64,000 nucleotides of DNA from Patiria miniata (Eukaryota > Echinodermata > Asteroidea > Valvatida > Asterinidae): assembly GCF_015706575.1 (NCBI RefSeq), contig NW_024037074.1, positions 5,208,001-5,272,000 of the forward strand, in the 5' to 3' direction. Below are positions 24,480 through 36,013 of the stretch, one piece after another; position 1 is the stretch's first letter; the number at the start of each line of letters is the position of its first letter. The notes beneath the pieces were generated by a model that was not told where the DNA came from, did no database searches, and saw nothing but the letters and a program-made list of their open reading frames with translations. The position numbers and the translations under genes were made by a program.

Positions 24480-25620
24480 CAATTTGTCTGCATATTTTGG
24501 CGGGCTCGCTCTGTAATTGGCGGTTTGTTCTGCTGTTGGATGTGGATAATAAATAAAATAAAATAAAAATAAAATAAAGTTAGTCATTGAATTTGTCACG
24601 TCAAAAATACTTCGTCAATGCATCCGACTCGACTATGCAGATTTTTCATCTGACGTTCGGTAGATTAATCCGTTATTGAAATTAGTCCTTCATTGCATAT
24701 AATTTGTCCGGCAATTAATATGATTCAAATTGCATGGACTTAGATTTGTCATGACCCTAAAATGAATCGTCATCTGACTTATCACTAGCATTACTCATTC
24801 TTTTCCCGGTATTTGACGACTTGTTCACAGCGATTGACTAAACAAAGTTTTCAGTGTAGAAAAAAAAAGACGGGGGAGATTTGGGATTTAAATGGAGCGG
24901 AAATTCAATTTACATCCGGTGGGGGCGCCCTACACCTGGTAACGGTGCATACAGAGGACCTATTTTCAGGTCTAATATCGAACTCAGAAAATTTGTTCTT
25001 TAAATATTTTGATGTAATATGATTTATGGATCTGTACTGTTTGCCTTAAAAGTAGTTTGGGGAAAAATAACAACATTTCGGGTGTGTTAAAGGGTGCAGA
25101 TCTGTAAATGGGCCCAGAATTACCTACGCGGGCCAAATCACAATTTGTGCATCCTCAAAATCTTTTGCTATTGGAGTATTTTGTGGGCCATGAACTTGGC
25201 GGTAAGTAAAAAAGATTAGTGGAAACCGTTCACGGGAGTGTGAACTCCTATTTGTGTAAAATTCTTATGAAATTGCGACCTAAAATTGCTCTACTTTGCA
25301 ATGGAGCGCAGACATCATTTTTCAAAGTGGCGATCGGCCACATGACTACTTTTCGGGAAGATCATGTTTGGACGGAATTTTTTCTCAAAAGTTATCGATA
25401 ACGGAACAAAAAATGAACAGAAAATAAAATGTTATGAAATAAGCTTTCATTTAATGGGCGTGTCAAACACCTTGGAGAGTTGTGAGTAATTTTTTTGAAG
25501 TACGCGTAATTATAACTGAAGTCTATGGGAGTCAATTTGCAGGTTTGCACCTCCGATTATGGGATAGAGCCGGCCATTTGCAGGCATCCCTCATATGATG
25601 AGAATGCTCCTTTTTATTCT
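24480..25620. other. No gene seen; spacer between B and C loci
   Basis: AAATAAAATA-rich stretch near 24550, then an interspersed repeat at about 25200-25500. That repeat (CAGACATCATTTTTCAAAGTGGCGAT, CTTGGAGAGTTGTGAGTA) recurs near 59900-60210. Confidence 0.5.
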
Positions 25621-25625
25621 CACAT

Positions 25626-26031
25626 CAGAAGCGGTTCTATGGGGGGGGGGGGGGGCTAGGGGGGCTGTAGCCCTCCACCCCCACCCCCACCCCCCAAAAA
25701 TTGTCTAGCCCCCCCCCCCCAAAAAAAATGCACTAGCAAAATGTGACAATGTGAGGTACATGCGAACGGTCTCCCCTAAATAAATAGTCGTGAGAAGTGT
25801 GCATTTGTACACTTTTAGTTAATACAGTATGCCTGATTGTAGGATTTTATCAGCGCTCCCCATTGAAAATATGGCACGAGTCCCCACCCCCAGCCCACAT
25901 ATTTATTTTCGGAGGCCTTAAGGTCTGGAGAATATATAACGGGTCTACATTTCAGCACGCCTCCCTGAAAACAATTCTGGATCCACCATGCTAGCCCCCC
26001 CCCCTAAATATTGACTCTAAAACGGCGCCTG
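25626..26031. mobile_element. hAT-like MITE with perfect 8-bp duplication tctcacat
   Basis: CAGAAGCGGTTCTAT at the left and AACGGCGCCTG at the right, with G and C homopolymers inside each end. The flanks are the perfect duplication tctcacat. Same family as 41432-41728. Confidence 0.85.
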
Positions 26032-27933
26032 TCTCACATGTCACCAGAAGCCCGTTCCCTGTCTTTCGTTTCGCTATTGTCGGTCATTAAGGACAATAGG
26101 AATCTCTATACCCGTTTCCATGTCTGTAATTGTGCACGGTTTTTTAATTTAGAAATAATATATTTTTATTTCTTATCGTTATGAAAAAAAGTATATATGC
26201 ATAACACAAGGGAACACCAAAATAGTGTTTTGAACCGGTATATTGACGGCAAAGGCTCGCACATCCTCAAAACCAGACGAACTTCTTTACTTGTGTGGGG
26301 TCATGATAAATGGACAAAAATACACACAGGCCTCCACGGACGGATTGTGAACAAAGAGGGCATCCCTTTTACATTTTCAAGATCCCTCTTTTGTTTATAC
26401 GTTTTCAAGTATGCAAGTAATGAGGCAAGTATTATAAGGGTTTGAACACGATCAAAGAACACGAATGATTTTTACAAAGACAGACGTTTTGAATGAATTC
26501 ATGGGCACTGATCAATTATTTTTGCAATAGTCCCTTTAATTTGCCACATAGCCAGATCAGTCACAGTAAGTTTACGAAAGAGGCAGCATCGAAGGATAAA
26601 AAGGATAAGAAAAAAAAACAACGTTCAATTCATAACGAATGATTTCAAAGTCTTTTTTAGAGGATCGGATCTTTTAAAGTAAACATGTACCTGGGATAAG
26701 AACAAAGGCCACGAAGAAAAGCCTATCGAAGTTTTTGTACGACAATGAAGAACGTTTATAATATTATGGTGTACACATGGCTGAGTTTTTTACAATACTG
26801 TAAATCTGTCTCTTAATTTTTAGGTCAATTATCATCTTCAAGCAAACAGTATTATAACATCAAAATACGTCCTAGGCGAGAAAAAGAATTACAAGAACCA
26901 GTCATTCCGTATTATTGAACCATTTTAGCTGTTGACATTACCAGACGCTCTGGAATGCAAAATGCAACGATCGCCCTCAAAATGCAGTGCATCCCAGCTT
27001 TTTGAACACCGACATCAATCTTTACCTTAATCACTCCGTTGAATACTTTGGTTCAAATACACAATGAGTTGGTTACGAGTGTGCAAACTAAGAAAGTAAC
27101 CTCCTTTTGTTTTTCAAAAAAATCTTCGGATACAAACGCTTTCATATTCCAGCGCTGCTTGTACGATAAATGCATGAAGGATGTTTAGTTAGTGGATATT
27201 TTAATAGGGGTTTTGCCTTTCATCGCGGATAATGCTAAAAAAAAATTAAAAAAAACAGAATGACAAAACTTGTACATAGATTTATGAGACATTACGAGAC
27301 ATCACACAGTGGAGATAATATTAGGTCCGTGTTCGAGCTAACAAATATCAATTATGTCATTTAACTGACAAAAAGAATTGATTTTGAGGATTTCTATACG
27401 TCCTTTGAAGAATAAAAATGTGCCATGCGTTGAATGTGTCACTCTTCACAGATAGATCACAGTTTTCTGGTTTCACTTCGATTTCAATATCGGTCTTAAA
27501 ATTCCCATTCACGATCAGCCCTCGGAAGCGACCAGCATTGTCTGAGCATCAATGGAAAAACTGATTGGAACACGGACCCAGTATTGTAAAGAAGACAAAA
27601 TAAGAAAGAAAAAACATTATCAGGGAATAAGCCAATTGAATTAAATGTCAAATCTAACCCTTTAAGTTTAATCAAAATACAGCCTTGCTGTTAGATAACC
27701 ACTGCCAATCTGTTGGAGATAATCAAAGAAAAACAAAAAAAACATAAGTTTTTTCTCAACAAATAAAGATGGACACTTTTCAGGGTAACAAACGTTTTTA
27801 CATTCAAATTCTTAAAATTATTGCTATGTAAGAATTTAAAGCTTGACAAGAAAGTGGTTTTCCAAAACAAAACCTACTTTAGAGAAGATGAGGGAAAATT
27901 CGGTAAATCGATAGGGATTGGCTTACCATGGTT

Positions 27934-27939
27934 TTTATT
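27934..27939 (-). other. Poly(A) signal of gene C
   Basis: AATAAA on the minus strand, in 3' sequence that aligns with the 3' region of gene B. It supports this as the true 3' end of gene C. Confidence 0.6.
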
Positions 27940-27990
27940 CATTCATGTTTATTATCAGTGTTTCAGGGGTTCTGAACTTGCATCCCTCTT

Positions 27991-30900
27991 CTATGGGCAG
28001 GGTGGGTAAATACATTCAACGGAATGTCCATGAAGAAAGTCATGAAGAAAGTCTGCATGACATTAAACAAACATTTTTATGGTGAATCCACAAATTTCAC
28101 TTCAAGATAACAACGATACAATCTTCAAATATATATATATATATATGATGAACATAAGTACAAAAAGTACTCACCGGGAATTTTGTAGCTGAATGTTTGT
28201 AGGTACAAAATTCCCGGTGAGCACTGCTTGAACTTGCACTACTTATCTACAGTGCTGCGCAGTTCTGCTTCATTTTTTTATCAATCTTCGTACGGGTATA
28301 TAACTTTGGTAATTTTCGGGGACAAATTCCAAAACAGCCAAAAGTGATCATCTACCTAAAAGACAGTGTGTAAGCAACTGGTCGTTATATAACCTAAATT
28401 TTATTTTTCTATATCAAATTAGATGGCATCATCAGAAATTCAGCAAAGAGATTTGAAAAATTTTGACAGTGGGTGTTCTTTTCTCTTCGATGAATGTTAA
28501 TAATTATCCAATCGAATTATAATAATACTTTTTTTTTCAAGCATGACATTATACGATAGGCCCACGGGGCTGCGCGAATGTGGCTACAAAAAACACTTGC
28601 AGAATCCGTTGCCCTGAATAAAAAAAAAAAAAACATGTTGCAGAAGAACCAAAGGCAGTAAGAACCAAAAAAAAACCATTGTGAAACGCCCGAATTGATT
28701 GTAAACAAATTCAAAATAACGTGGTTCGATAATTGTCAGATATATGATTGAAAGTAGATGGTAGAAATTCAACCTATGGATGAAAATGTCCTCTTGAATA
28801 CATTTCAAAGATAATTGAGTAACTAAAGCAAAATATTGTGTGCACACAAACAAAATTGAATGCACTCTTATCAGGAAGCCCTTTTGATTTATGTAGGGAA
28901 AACTGCTTGAATGTAAAAGGCTGTGTGTGCTAATGTATAAAACGTCCCTGAAATTTGCAAGAAACACAATCAAGCGAAACACGTCTGGCCATCTGTTCCT
29001 TCCAAACCTTTTTATGTGTGGTAGGCCTAATGTCTAACTGTCAACCTGTATCTCCTAATAATAAAATGTATATATGTATAATTACTAATACCACTGAACT
29101 TACCATGCCTCTCTGCCATCTCGCGAGATTCCCCTTCGGAAAAGTTTCTTTTCCCTAAGTTGTCATGAAGAAAGTCTGCATGACATTAAACAAACATTTT
29201 TATGGTGAATCCACAAATTTCACTTCAAGATAACAACGATACAATCTTCAAATATATATATATATATATATGATGAACATAAGTACAAAAAGTACTCACC
29301 GGGAATTTTGTAGCTGAATGTTTGTAGGTACAAAATTCCCGGTGAGCACTGCTTGAACTTGCACTACTTATCTACAGTGCTGCGCAGTTCTGCTTCATTT
29401 TTTTATCAATCTTCGTACGGGTATATAACTTTGGTAATTTTGGGGGACAGATTCCAAAACAGCCAAAAGTGATCATCTACCTCAAAGACAGTGTGTAAGC
29501 AACTGGTCGTTATATAACCTAAATTTTATTTTTCTATATCAAATTAGATGGCATCATCAGAAATTCAGCAAAGAGATTTGAAAAATTTTGACAGTGGGTG
29601 TTCTTTTCTCTTCGATGAAAGTTAATAATTATCCAATCGAATTATAATAATACTTTTTTTTTTCAAGCATGACATTATACGATAGGCCCACGGGGCTGCG
29701 CGAATGTGGCTACAAAAAACACTTGCAGAATCCGTTGCCCTGAATAAAAAAAAAAAAACATGTTGCAGAAGAACCAAAGGCAGTAAGAACCAAAAAAACC
29801 CATTGTGAAACGCCCGAATTGATTGTAAACAAATTCAAAATAACGTGGATCGATAATTGTCAGATATATGATTGAAAGTAGATGGTAGAAATTCAACCTA
29901 TGGATGAAAATGTCCTCTTGAATACATTTCAAAGATAATTGAGTAACTAAAGCAAAATATTGTGTGCACACAAACAAAATTGAATGCACTCTTATCAGGA
30001 AGCCCTTTTGATTTATGTAGGGAAAACTGCTTGAATGTGAAAGGCTGTGTGTGCTAATGTATAAAACGTCCCTGAAATTTGCAAGAAACACAATCAACTG
30101 AAACACGTCTGGCCATCTGTTCCTTCCAAACCTTTTTATGTGTGGTAGGCCTAATGTCTAACTGTCAACCTGTATCTCCTAATAATAAAATGTATATATG
30201 TATAATTACTAATACCACTGAACTTACCATGCCTCTCTGCCATCTCGCGAGATTCCCCTTCGGAAAAGTTTCTTTTCCCAAAGTTGTCATGAAGAAAGTC
30301 TGCATGACATTAAACAAACATTTTTATGGTGAATCCACAAATTTCACTTCAAGATAACAACGATACAATCTTCAAATATATATATATATATATGATGAAC
30401 ATAAGTACAAAAAGTACTCACCGGGAATTTTGTAGCTGAATGTTTGTAGGTACAAAATTCCCGGTGAGCACTGCTTGAACTTGCACTACTTATCTACAGT
30501 GCTGCGCAGTTCTGCTTCATTTTTTTATCAATCTTCGTACGGGTATATAACTTTGGTAATTTTGGGGGACAAATTCCAAAACAGCCAAAAGTGATCATCT
30601 ACCTAAAAGACAGTGTGTAAGCAACTGGTCGTTATATAACCTAAATTTTATTTTTCTATATCAAATTAGATGGCATCATCAGAAATTCAGCAAAGAGAAG
30701 TGAAAAATTTTGACAGTTGGTGTTCTTTTCTCTTCGATGAAAGTTAATAATTATCCAATCGAATTATAATAATACTTTTTTTTTTCAAGCATGACATTAT
30801 ACGATAGGCCCACGGGGCTGCGCGAATGTGGCTACATAAAACACTTGCAGAATCCGTTGCCCTGAATAAAAAAAAAAAAACATGTTGCAGAAGAACCAAA

Positions 30901-33215
30901 GGCAGTAAGAACCAAAAAAACCCATTGTGAAACGCCCGAATTGATTGTAAACAAATTCAAAATAACGTGGTTCGATAATTGTCAGATATATGATTGAAAG
31001 TAGATGGTAGAAATTCAACCTATGGATGAAAATGTCCTCTTGAATACATTTCAAAGATAATTGAGTAACTAAAGCAAAATACTGTGTGCACACAAACAAA
31101 ATTGAATGCACTCTTATCAGGAAGCCCTTTTGATTTATGTAGGGAAAACTGATTGAATGTGAAAGGCTGTGTGTGCTAATGTATAAAACGTCCCTGAAAT
31201 TTGCAAGAAACACAATCAACTGAAACACGTCTGGCCATCTGTTCCTTCCAAACCTTTTTATGTGTGGTAGGCCTAATGTCTAACTGTCAACCTGTATCTC
31301 CTAATAATAAAATGTATATATGTATAATTACTAATACCACTGAACTTACCATGCCTCTCTGCCATCTCGCGAGATTCCCCTTCGGAAAAGTTTCTTTTCC
31401 CTAAGTTGTCATGAAGAAAGTCTGCATGACATTAAACAAACATTTTTATGGTGAATCCACAAATTTCACTTCAAGATAACAACGATACAATCTTCAAATA
31501 TATATATATATATATGATGAACATAAGTACAAAAAGTACTCACCGGGAATTTTGTAGCTGAATGTTTGTAGGTACAAAATTCCCGGTGAGCACTGCTTGA
31601 ACTTGCACTACTTATCTACAGTGCTGCGCAGTTCTGCTTCATTTTTTTATCAATCTTCGTACGGGTATATAACTTTGGTAATTTTGGGGGACAGATTCCA
31701 AAACAGCCAAAAGTGATCATCTACCTAAAAGACAGTGTGTAAGCAACTGGTCGTTATATAACCTAAATTTTATTTTTCTATATCAAATTAGATGGCATCA
31801 TCAGAAATTCAGCAAAGAGATTTGAAAAATTTTGACAGTGGGTGTTCTTTTCTCTTCGATGAAAGTTAATAATTATCCAATCGAATTATAATAATACTTA
31901 TTTTTTTCAAGCATGACATTATACGATAGGCCCACGGGGCTGCGCAAATGTGGCTACAAAAAAACACTTGCAGAATCCGTTGCCCTGAATAAAAAAAAAA
32001 AAACATGTTGCAGAAGAACCAAAGGCAGTAAGAACCAAAAAAACCCATTGTGAAACGCCCGAATTGATTGTAAACAAATTCAAAATAACGTGGTTCGATA
32101 ATTGTCAGATATATGATTGAAAGTAGATGGTAGAAATTCAACCTATGGATGAAAATGTCCTCTTGAATACATTTCAAAGATAATTGAGTAACTAAAGCAA
32201 AATACTGTGTGCACACAAACAAAATTGAATGCACTCTTATCAGGAAGCCCTTTTGATTTATGTAGGGAAAACTGATTGAATGTGAAAGGCTGTGTGTGCT
32301 AATGTATAAAACGTCCCTGAAATTTGCAAGAAACACAATCAACTGAAACACGTCTGGCCATCTGTTCCTTCCAAACCTTTTTATGTGTGGTAGGCCAAAT
32401 GTCTAACTGTCAACCTGTATCTCCTAATAATAAAATGTATATATGTATAATTACTAATACCACTGAACTTACCATGCCTCTCTGCCATCTCGCGAGATTC
32501 CCCTTCGGAAAAGTTTCTTTTCCCAAAGTTGTCATGAAGAAAGTCTGCATGACATTAAACAAACATTTTTATGGTGAATCCACAAATTTCACTTCAAGAT
32601 AACAACGATACAATCTTCAAATATATATATATATATATGATGAACATAAGTACAAAAAGTACTCACCGGGAATTTTGTAGCTGAATGTTTGTAGGTACAA
32701 AATTCCCGGTGAGCACTGCTTGAACTTGCACTACTTATCTACAGTGCTGCGCAGTTCTGCTTCATTTTTTTATCAATCTTCGTACGGGTATATAACTTTG
32801 GTAATTTTGGGGGACAAATTCCAAAACAGCCAAAAGTGATCATCTACCTAAAAGACAGTGTGTAAGCAACTGGTCGTTATATAACCTAAATTTTATTTTT
32901 CTATATCAAATTAGATGGCATCATCAGAAATTCAGCAAAGAGATTTGAAAAATTTTGACAGTGGGTGTTCTTTTCTCTTCGATGAAAGTTAATAATTATC
33001 CAATCGAATTATAATAATACTTTTTTTTTTTCAAGCATGACATTATACGATAGGCCCACGGGGCTGCGCGAATGTGGCTACAAAAAACACTTGCAGAATC
33101 CGTTGCCCGGGGATTATGACGAAACTTTTGAACCAACTAACTTACCGTCTCTTGGTGCGAAACTCAAGGCACCTCCAACGACCATCAGGAGAACCAGGCA
33201 CATGTAAACCTTCAT
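27991..33215 (-). CDS. Gene C: secreted peptide precursor with exon 2 repeated four times
   Basis: Exon 1 (33215-33146) encodes the same signal peptide as gene B. Exon 2 exists in four tandem copies: 32544-32473, 31421-31350, 30299-30228 and 29175-29104. Each is 72 bases, open, phase 1-1, with intact AG acceptor and GTAAGT donor. Each encodes DFLHDN(F/L)GKRNFSEGES followed by REMAERHG, which contains Gly-Lys-Arg. The terminal exon (28052-27991) starts with a fragment of exon 2 and ends VECIYPPCP-stop; the 4-Cys core of genes A and B is absent. If all exons are joined the product is 139 residues, with four repeats separable at KR. Alternative use of one to four copies would stay in frame. It could also be a decayed gene. 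Intact splice sites in all copies argue against decay, but the copies are so alike that they are also recent. Confidence 0.7.
28052..33107. repeat. ~1,122-bp tandem array, about 4.5 units, containing gene C exon 2
   Basis: The marker GATGAACATAAGTACAAAAAG recurs at 28147, 29272, 30394, 31516 and 32639, giving periods of 1125, 1122, 1122 and 1123. Each complete unit contains intron-1 sequence, one exon-2 copy and intron-2 sequence, by alignment with gene B. The joint between units is at CGTTGCCC|TGAATAAAA. The last unit breaks off at 33107, where it continues into the unique intron 1 of gene C. Units are nearly identical, so amplification or homogenisation is recent. The minus-strand open frames of 132-161 codons in each unit run through intron sequence and are not genes. 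Confidence 0.92.
28166..28225. ncRNA. Intronic 60-nt hairpin, present in every array unit
   Basis: AGTACTCACCGGGAATTTTG pairs with CAAAATTCCCGGTGAGCACT: a 22-bp stem with one mismatch and a 16-nt loop. Copies start at about 28166, 29291, 30413, 31535 and 32658. Gene B lacks it at the same intron position. The size is like a short pre-miRNA, but a miniature inverted-repeat insertion is equally possible. Confidence 0.35.
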
Positions 33216-33362
33216 TCTTGCTAATTTGGAAAACGAGGGAGAAAAAGACAGAGAGTAAGAAATTTGCAACGATATGGTTGTTTCGTCGTTTAAGACGTAC
33301 ATCAGTTATGAAGTTTGCTTAGAAGCCGCGGTAAAAGTAACCTACCGCGTATATCATTGCCG

Positions 33363-33369
33363 TTTTATA
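33363..33369 (-). promoter_or_regulatory. TATA box of gene C
   Basis: TATAAAA on the minus strand followed by CGGCAATGATATACGC, as in genes A and B. The start codon is about 150 bases downstream. Confidence 0.7.
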
Positions 33370-33876
33370 AATGTATTGTCAACGTATATCCGTGACAGCT
33401 TATCGTTAATCATAAGCAAATTTAATAAACGGGACGTTTTTCTTTCATAGTAACTGACATAACAAATCTAGCCGCTTTTATCCAAAGCTTACATTTCAGG
33501 TTGAAACAGGCTTGAAAACCAAAGCGAAGTCAGGAGGCGGAAATGCACTGGCTGCTTTCAACTTGATGTCTACTGAACGAATGCGCTACAACAGCGCCGA
33601 GTACACTTCTTTGTAGTAGCTGGGTTCAAGTGTCAGAGGACCAGTTATCCATTGCCAGTTTTGTTGAAACACATCTGAATATTTGGGCAAAAAAATAAAA
33701 AAAATAACAACCCCCCCCCCAAAAAAAACGTGAAACTATACCAGATGTTCGCCCGTGGACCATTACTCATAAGTTATAATTAATACACGCATGCGCATAT
33801 GTGATTATCGGTGACAAGAAGTAAATCTCTATAGTAATAACGAACGAACATATATGCAGCTCACACATAACATCTA

Positions 33877-34115
33877 GGGCTAATTTCATAGATCTGCCTG
33901 AGCACAAAATTTGCTTAAGCACGAAAAAACATTGCTTAGTAAAATCAGGTTACCGACCCAAACTCCATGCGATGTACATTGCTTGTGACTGGAATTTAGC
34001 TGTTGTTTACTTAGCATAACAATCGCATGGAGTTTTGGCCGGTAGCCTGATTTTATTGAGCAAATTTTGTGCTGAAGCAAATTTTGTGCTTAAGCAGCTC
34101 TATGAAATTGGTCTC
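33877..34115. mobile_element. Palindromic MITE, CATAGA(T/G)CTGC ends
   Basis: GGGCTAATTTCATAGATCTGC at the left and GCAGCTCTATGAAATTGG at the right. The inner arms (GAGCACAAAATTTGCTTAAGC; AACTCCATGCGAT) are also inverted. It is absent from the matching place upstream of gene B. Non-coding. Confidence 0.75.
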
Positions 34116-34289
34116 TGATTAGGTGGTCATTTCACAAACCCTACATCATATACATTACCCATGGTGCGCCTGATTAAAGAACCACACAAATGGGTGATTT
34201 AAAAAGTAATTATAACTTTTTCGGAGCCGCGTACGTATCCCGTATTCGCACCATTTCATATGGTAACTATATAGTGTTGTAAAACACGA

Positions 34290-34640
34290 ATAAGACTATT
34301 AAAGGGGTGTTACGGCCTGAGTTCCCCAAAAATGTCATGTTTTGGATTGTTTACTTATTCTATTTCAACGGTCTGGTTGAAAGAAAACAAACCTAATGTC
34401 TTCCGGATCCCGTTCCTCTAGAAAAGGCGAAAAACGCCTGTTGCTTACATCGGACGCGACGGCATTTGTGACATATACCCTTACGTATTTCAAGCCGTGT
34501 CTATTCAATGCAGCGTACACGTTATGCGTGTGGTACATAATACACACACAACAATGTTGTTTCTTACACGTCCGCAGAGTGCGAAAAACTGTGCAGCTGG
34601 ATAATTACTAGCACTAAACAGCTCGATTTTAAATGTAAAA
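34290..34640. mobile_element. Truncated MITE-like repeat, GGCCTGAAATCCCC family
   Basis: It begins TTACGGCCTGAGTTCCCC and follows the 20960-21468 element through the TTTACATCGGACGCGAC-like portion, then diverges before the far end. Confidence 0.55.
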
Positions 34641-35557
34641 GAAAATATTATCCTGTTTGATTTAATAGATTTCATTCAATACATAGATATTCACTCGTGA
34701 CAAAATTCCAGTCATTCCAGTTTTCATCTTCATCCCTTGACGCGTTTCGAAGGAACTGCTGTTTTTTTTTTTATTTAAAGGATTCTCGAATGAACGTGAT
34801 TGTCAATTTTCCATAGTTCTAAGTGAAAGAATATGGTCAGTTTTTTTTCTTTGAACTAAAATCGGATGGGATACTGATGTCGTCATCGCGAGTTATGGTA
34901 ATATGCACACCTCTGCACTAGAGTTGATGTTTATGCCAAGTTTTAAGTTCTTGCGGACGTTGGAAGTTATGAGGAAAAGAAGGGGAGAATTATTAGAAAG
35001 GAAGAAAACTCGAACAATTCTAAAACGGTGACCGGCTTTTTACCCGATCACCCAAAAGTTAGTCTGAGTATCACCCGTTGTCCGCAGAGCCCTATCTCCG
35101 GTTGAAAAAAAAATGCAAATTTATGCGACCACACGCGCCAGCCTATCGGAGTCGACTTTAATTAATCGTGACGTCATTTCATTCCAAAATCTGGACTAAG
35201 ACTGTGATTGGTCGATTTGGATGCAGTGTTTTTGTAATACAACAACGGCCGAGTGAACATAGATCTACAAAACAAGGAAACGACCGTGATTGCCCGGCTC
35301 TATTGCCGACATATCGCATGACATAATCGTTACAGAGCGCGTGACCGCAGACGGTTTTTTTTGGCTAAATTCACAGAGTAAAAAAGAAAAATAGATGCCG
35401 CGTCTTGGTTTTATTCATAGCTATCCATGACGAGACCCGATTTTTTTTTTTTGCATAAATAATCGCCGATTCAGCTCACATACATTTATAAATAATACAT
35501 TACATAGACTACCAAACAAATTTGACATTGTTGCGAAAGACATGACCTACTTTTTAA

Positions 35558-36013
35558 CCCTAAAAGGGCCGGGGGGCGGAATCCGCCCCCCCCCCCTCAA
35601 CATTTTCCGTGATAGTCTCTAAAAAAAAAATTTTCGCGACCCGAGCTGTTATGACTTTTTAGCGTCGAGCTTTGCGCATCTTTTGATACCAAAAACATAA
35701 AAATCGGTCCACGGGTTGCCGGGTAGCGAAAAATTTTCCGGCGCTATGCGCCGTGAAAACTGAATTTCCCCATATACGTCGTGTACACAGAGCAGAATTG
35801 CCATTCGTACATATGAATAATTAATTAGCCATAATTCCAAAACCCTTTGACCTATAGTCATGAAATTTCTTGGGTATGTTTAGGAAGAGTTGCTCTATGC
35901 ATGTGCATAGTTTCAAAATTTTTCGTCACTCGATAGCCGAGATCTTAGGGGGGGGGCCGAATCCGCCCCCCCCCCGGCTGAGAAATGGTCAAAATAACCC
36001 GGCCCCTTTAGGG
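35558..36013. mobile_element. piggyBac-like MITE in TTAA
   Basis: The ends CCCTAAAAGGGCCGGG and CCCGGCCCCTTTAGGG are inverted and flanked by TTAA at 35554-35557 and 36014-36017. The duplicated locus upstream of gene B has a single uninterrupted TTAA at 21980-21983 (CTACCTTTTAAGCGCATA). That is a paralogous empty site proving insertion. Non-coding. Confidence 0.9.

Larger units (their letters stand above)
20640..24480. repeat. Duplicated upstream block of gene B (pairs with 33770-38290)
   Basis: Long colinear similarity to 33770-38290 upstream of gene C. Shared blocks include GCATGCGCATAGGTGATTATC, GAGCCGCGTACGTATCCCG, AAAATACATG(T/A)TTTATT, CACAAATTCTGCTTATTTTCTAG, CTGATGATGTCATCAT, CCCGCAACCCTCTG and AACCGGTTGGTTGTCAA. 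The C copy has extra insertions at 35558-36013 and 38020-38231 that are absent here. No gene is visible in the block. Confidence 0.8.

Noticed and set aside
28584..32351. Recurrent 132-161-codon minus-strand frames in the array
   Set aside because: They run through intron sequence of gene C, are identical only because the units are tandem copies, and start inside the intron. The real coding part is the 72-base exon.
28955..32602. Plus-strand 67-92-codon frames (MQETQS...)
   Set aside because: They are antisense shadows across exon 2 and its intron, repeated with the array.
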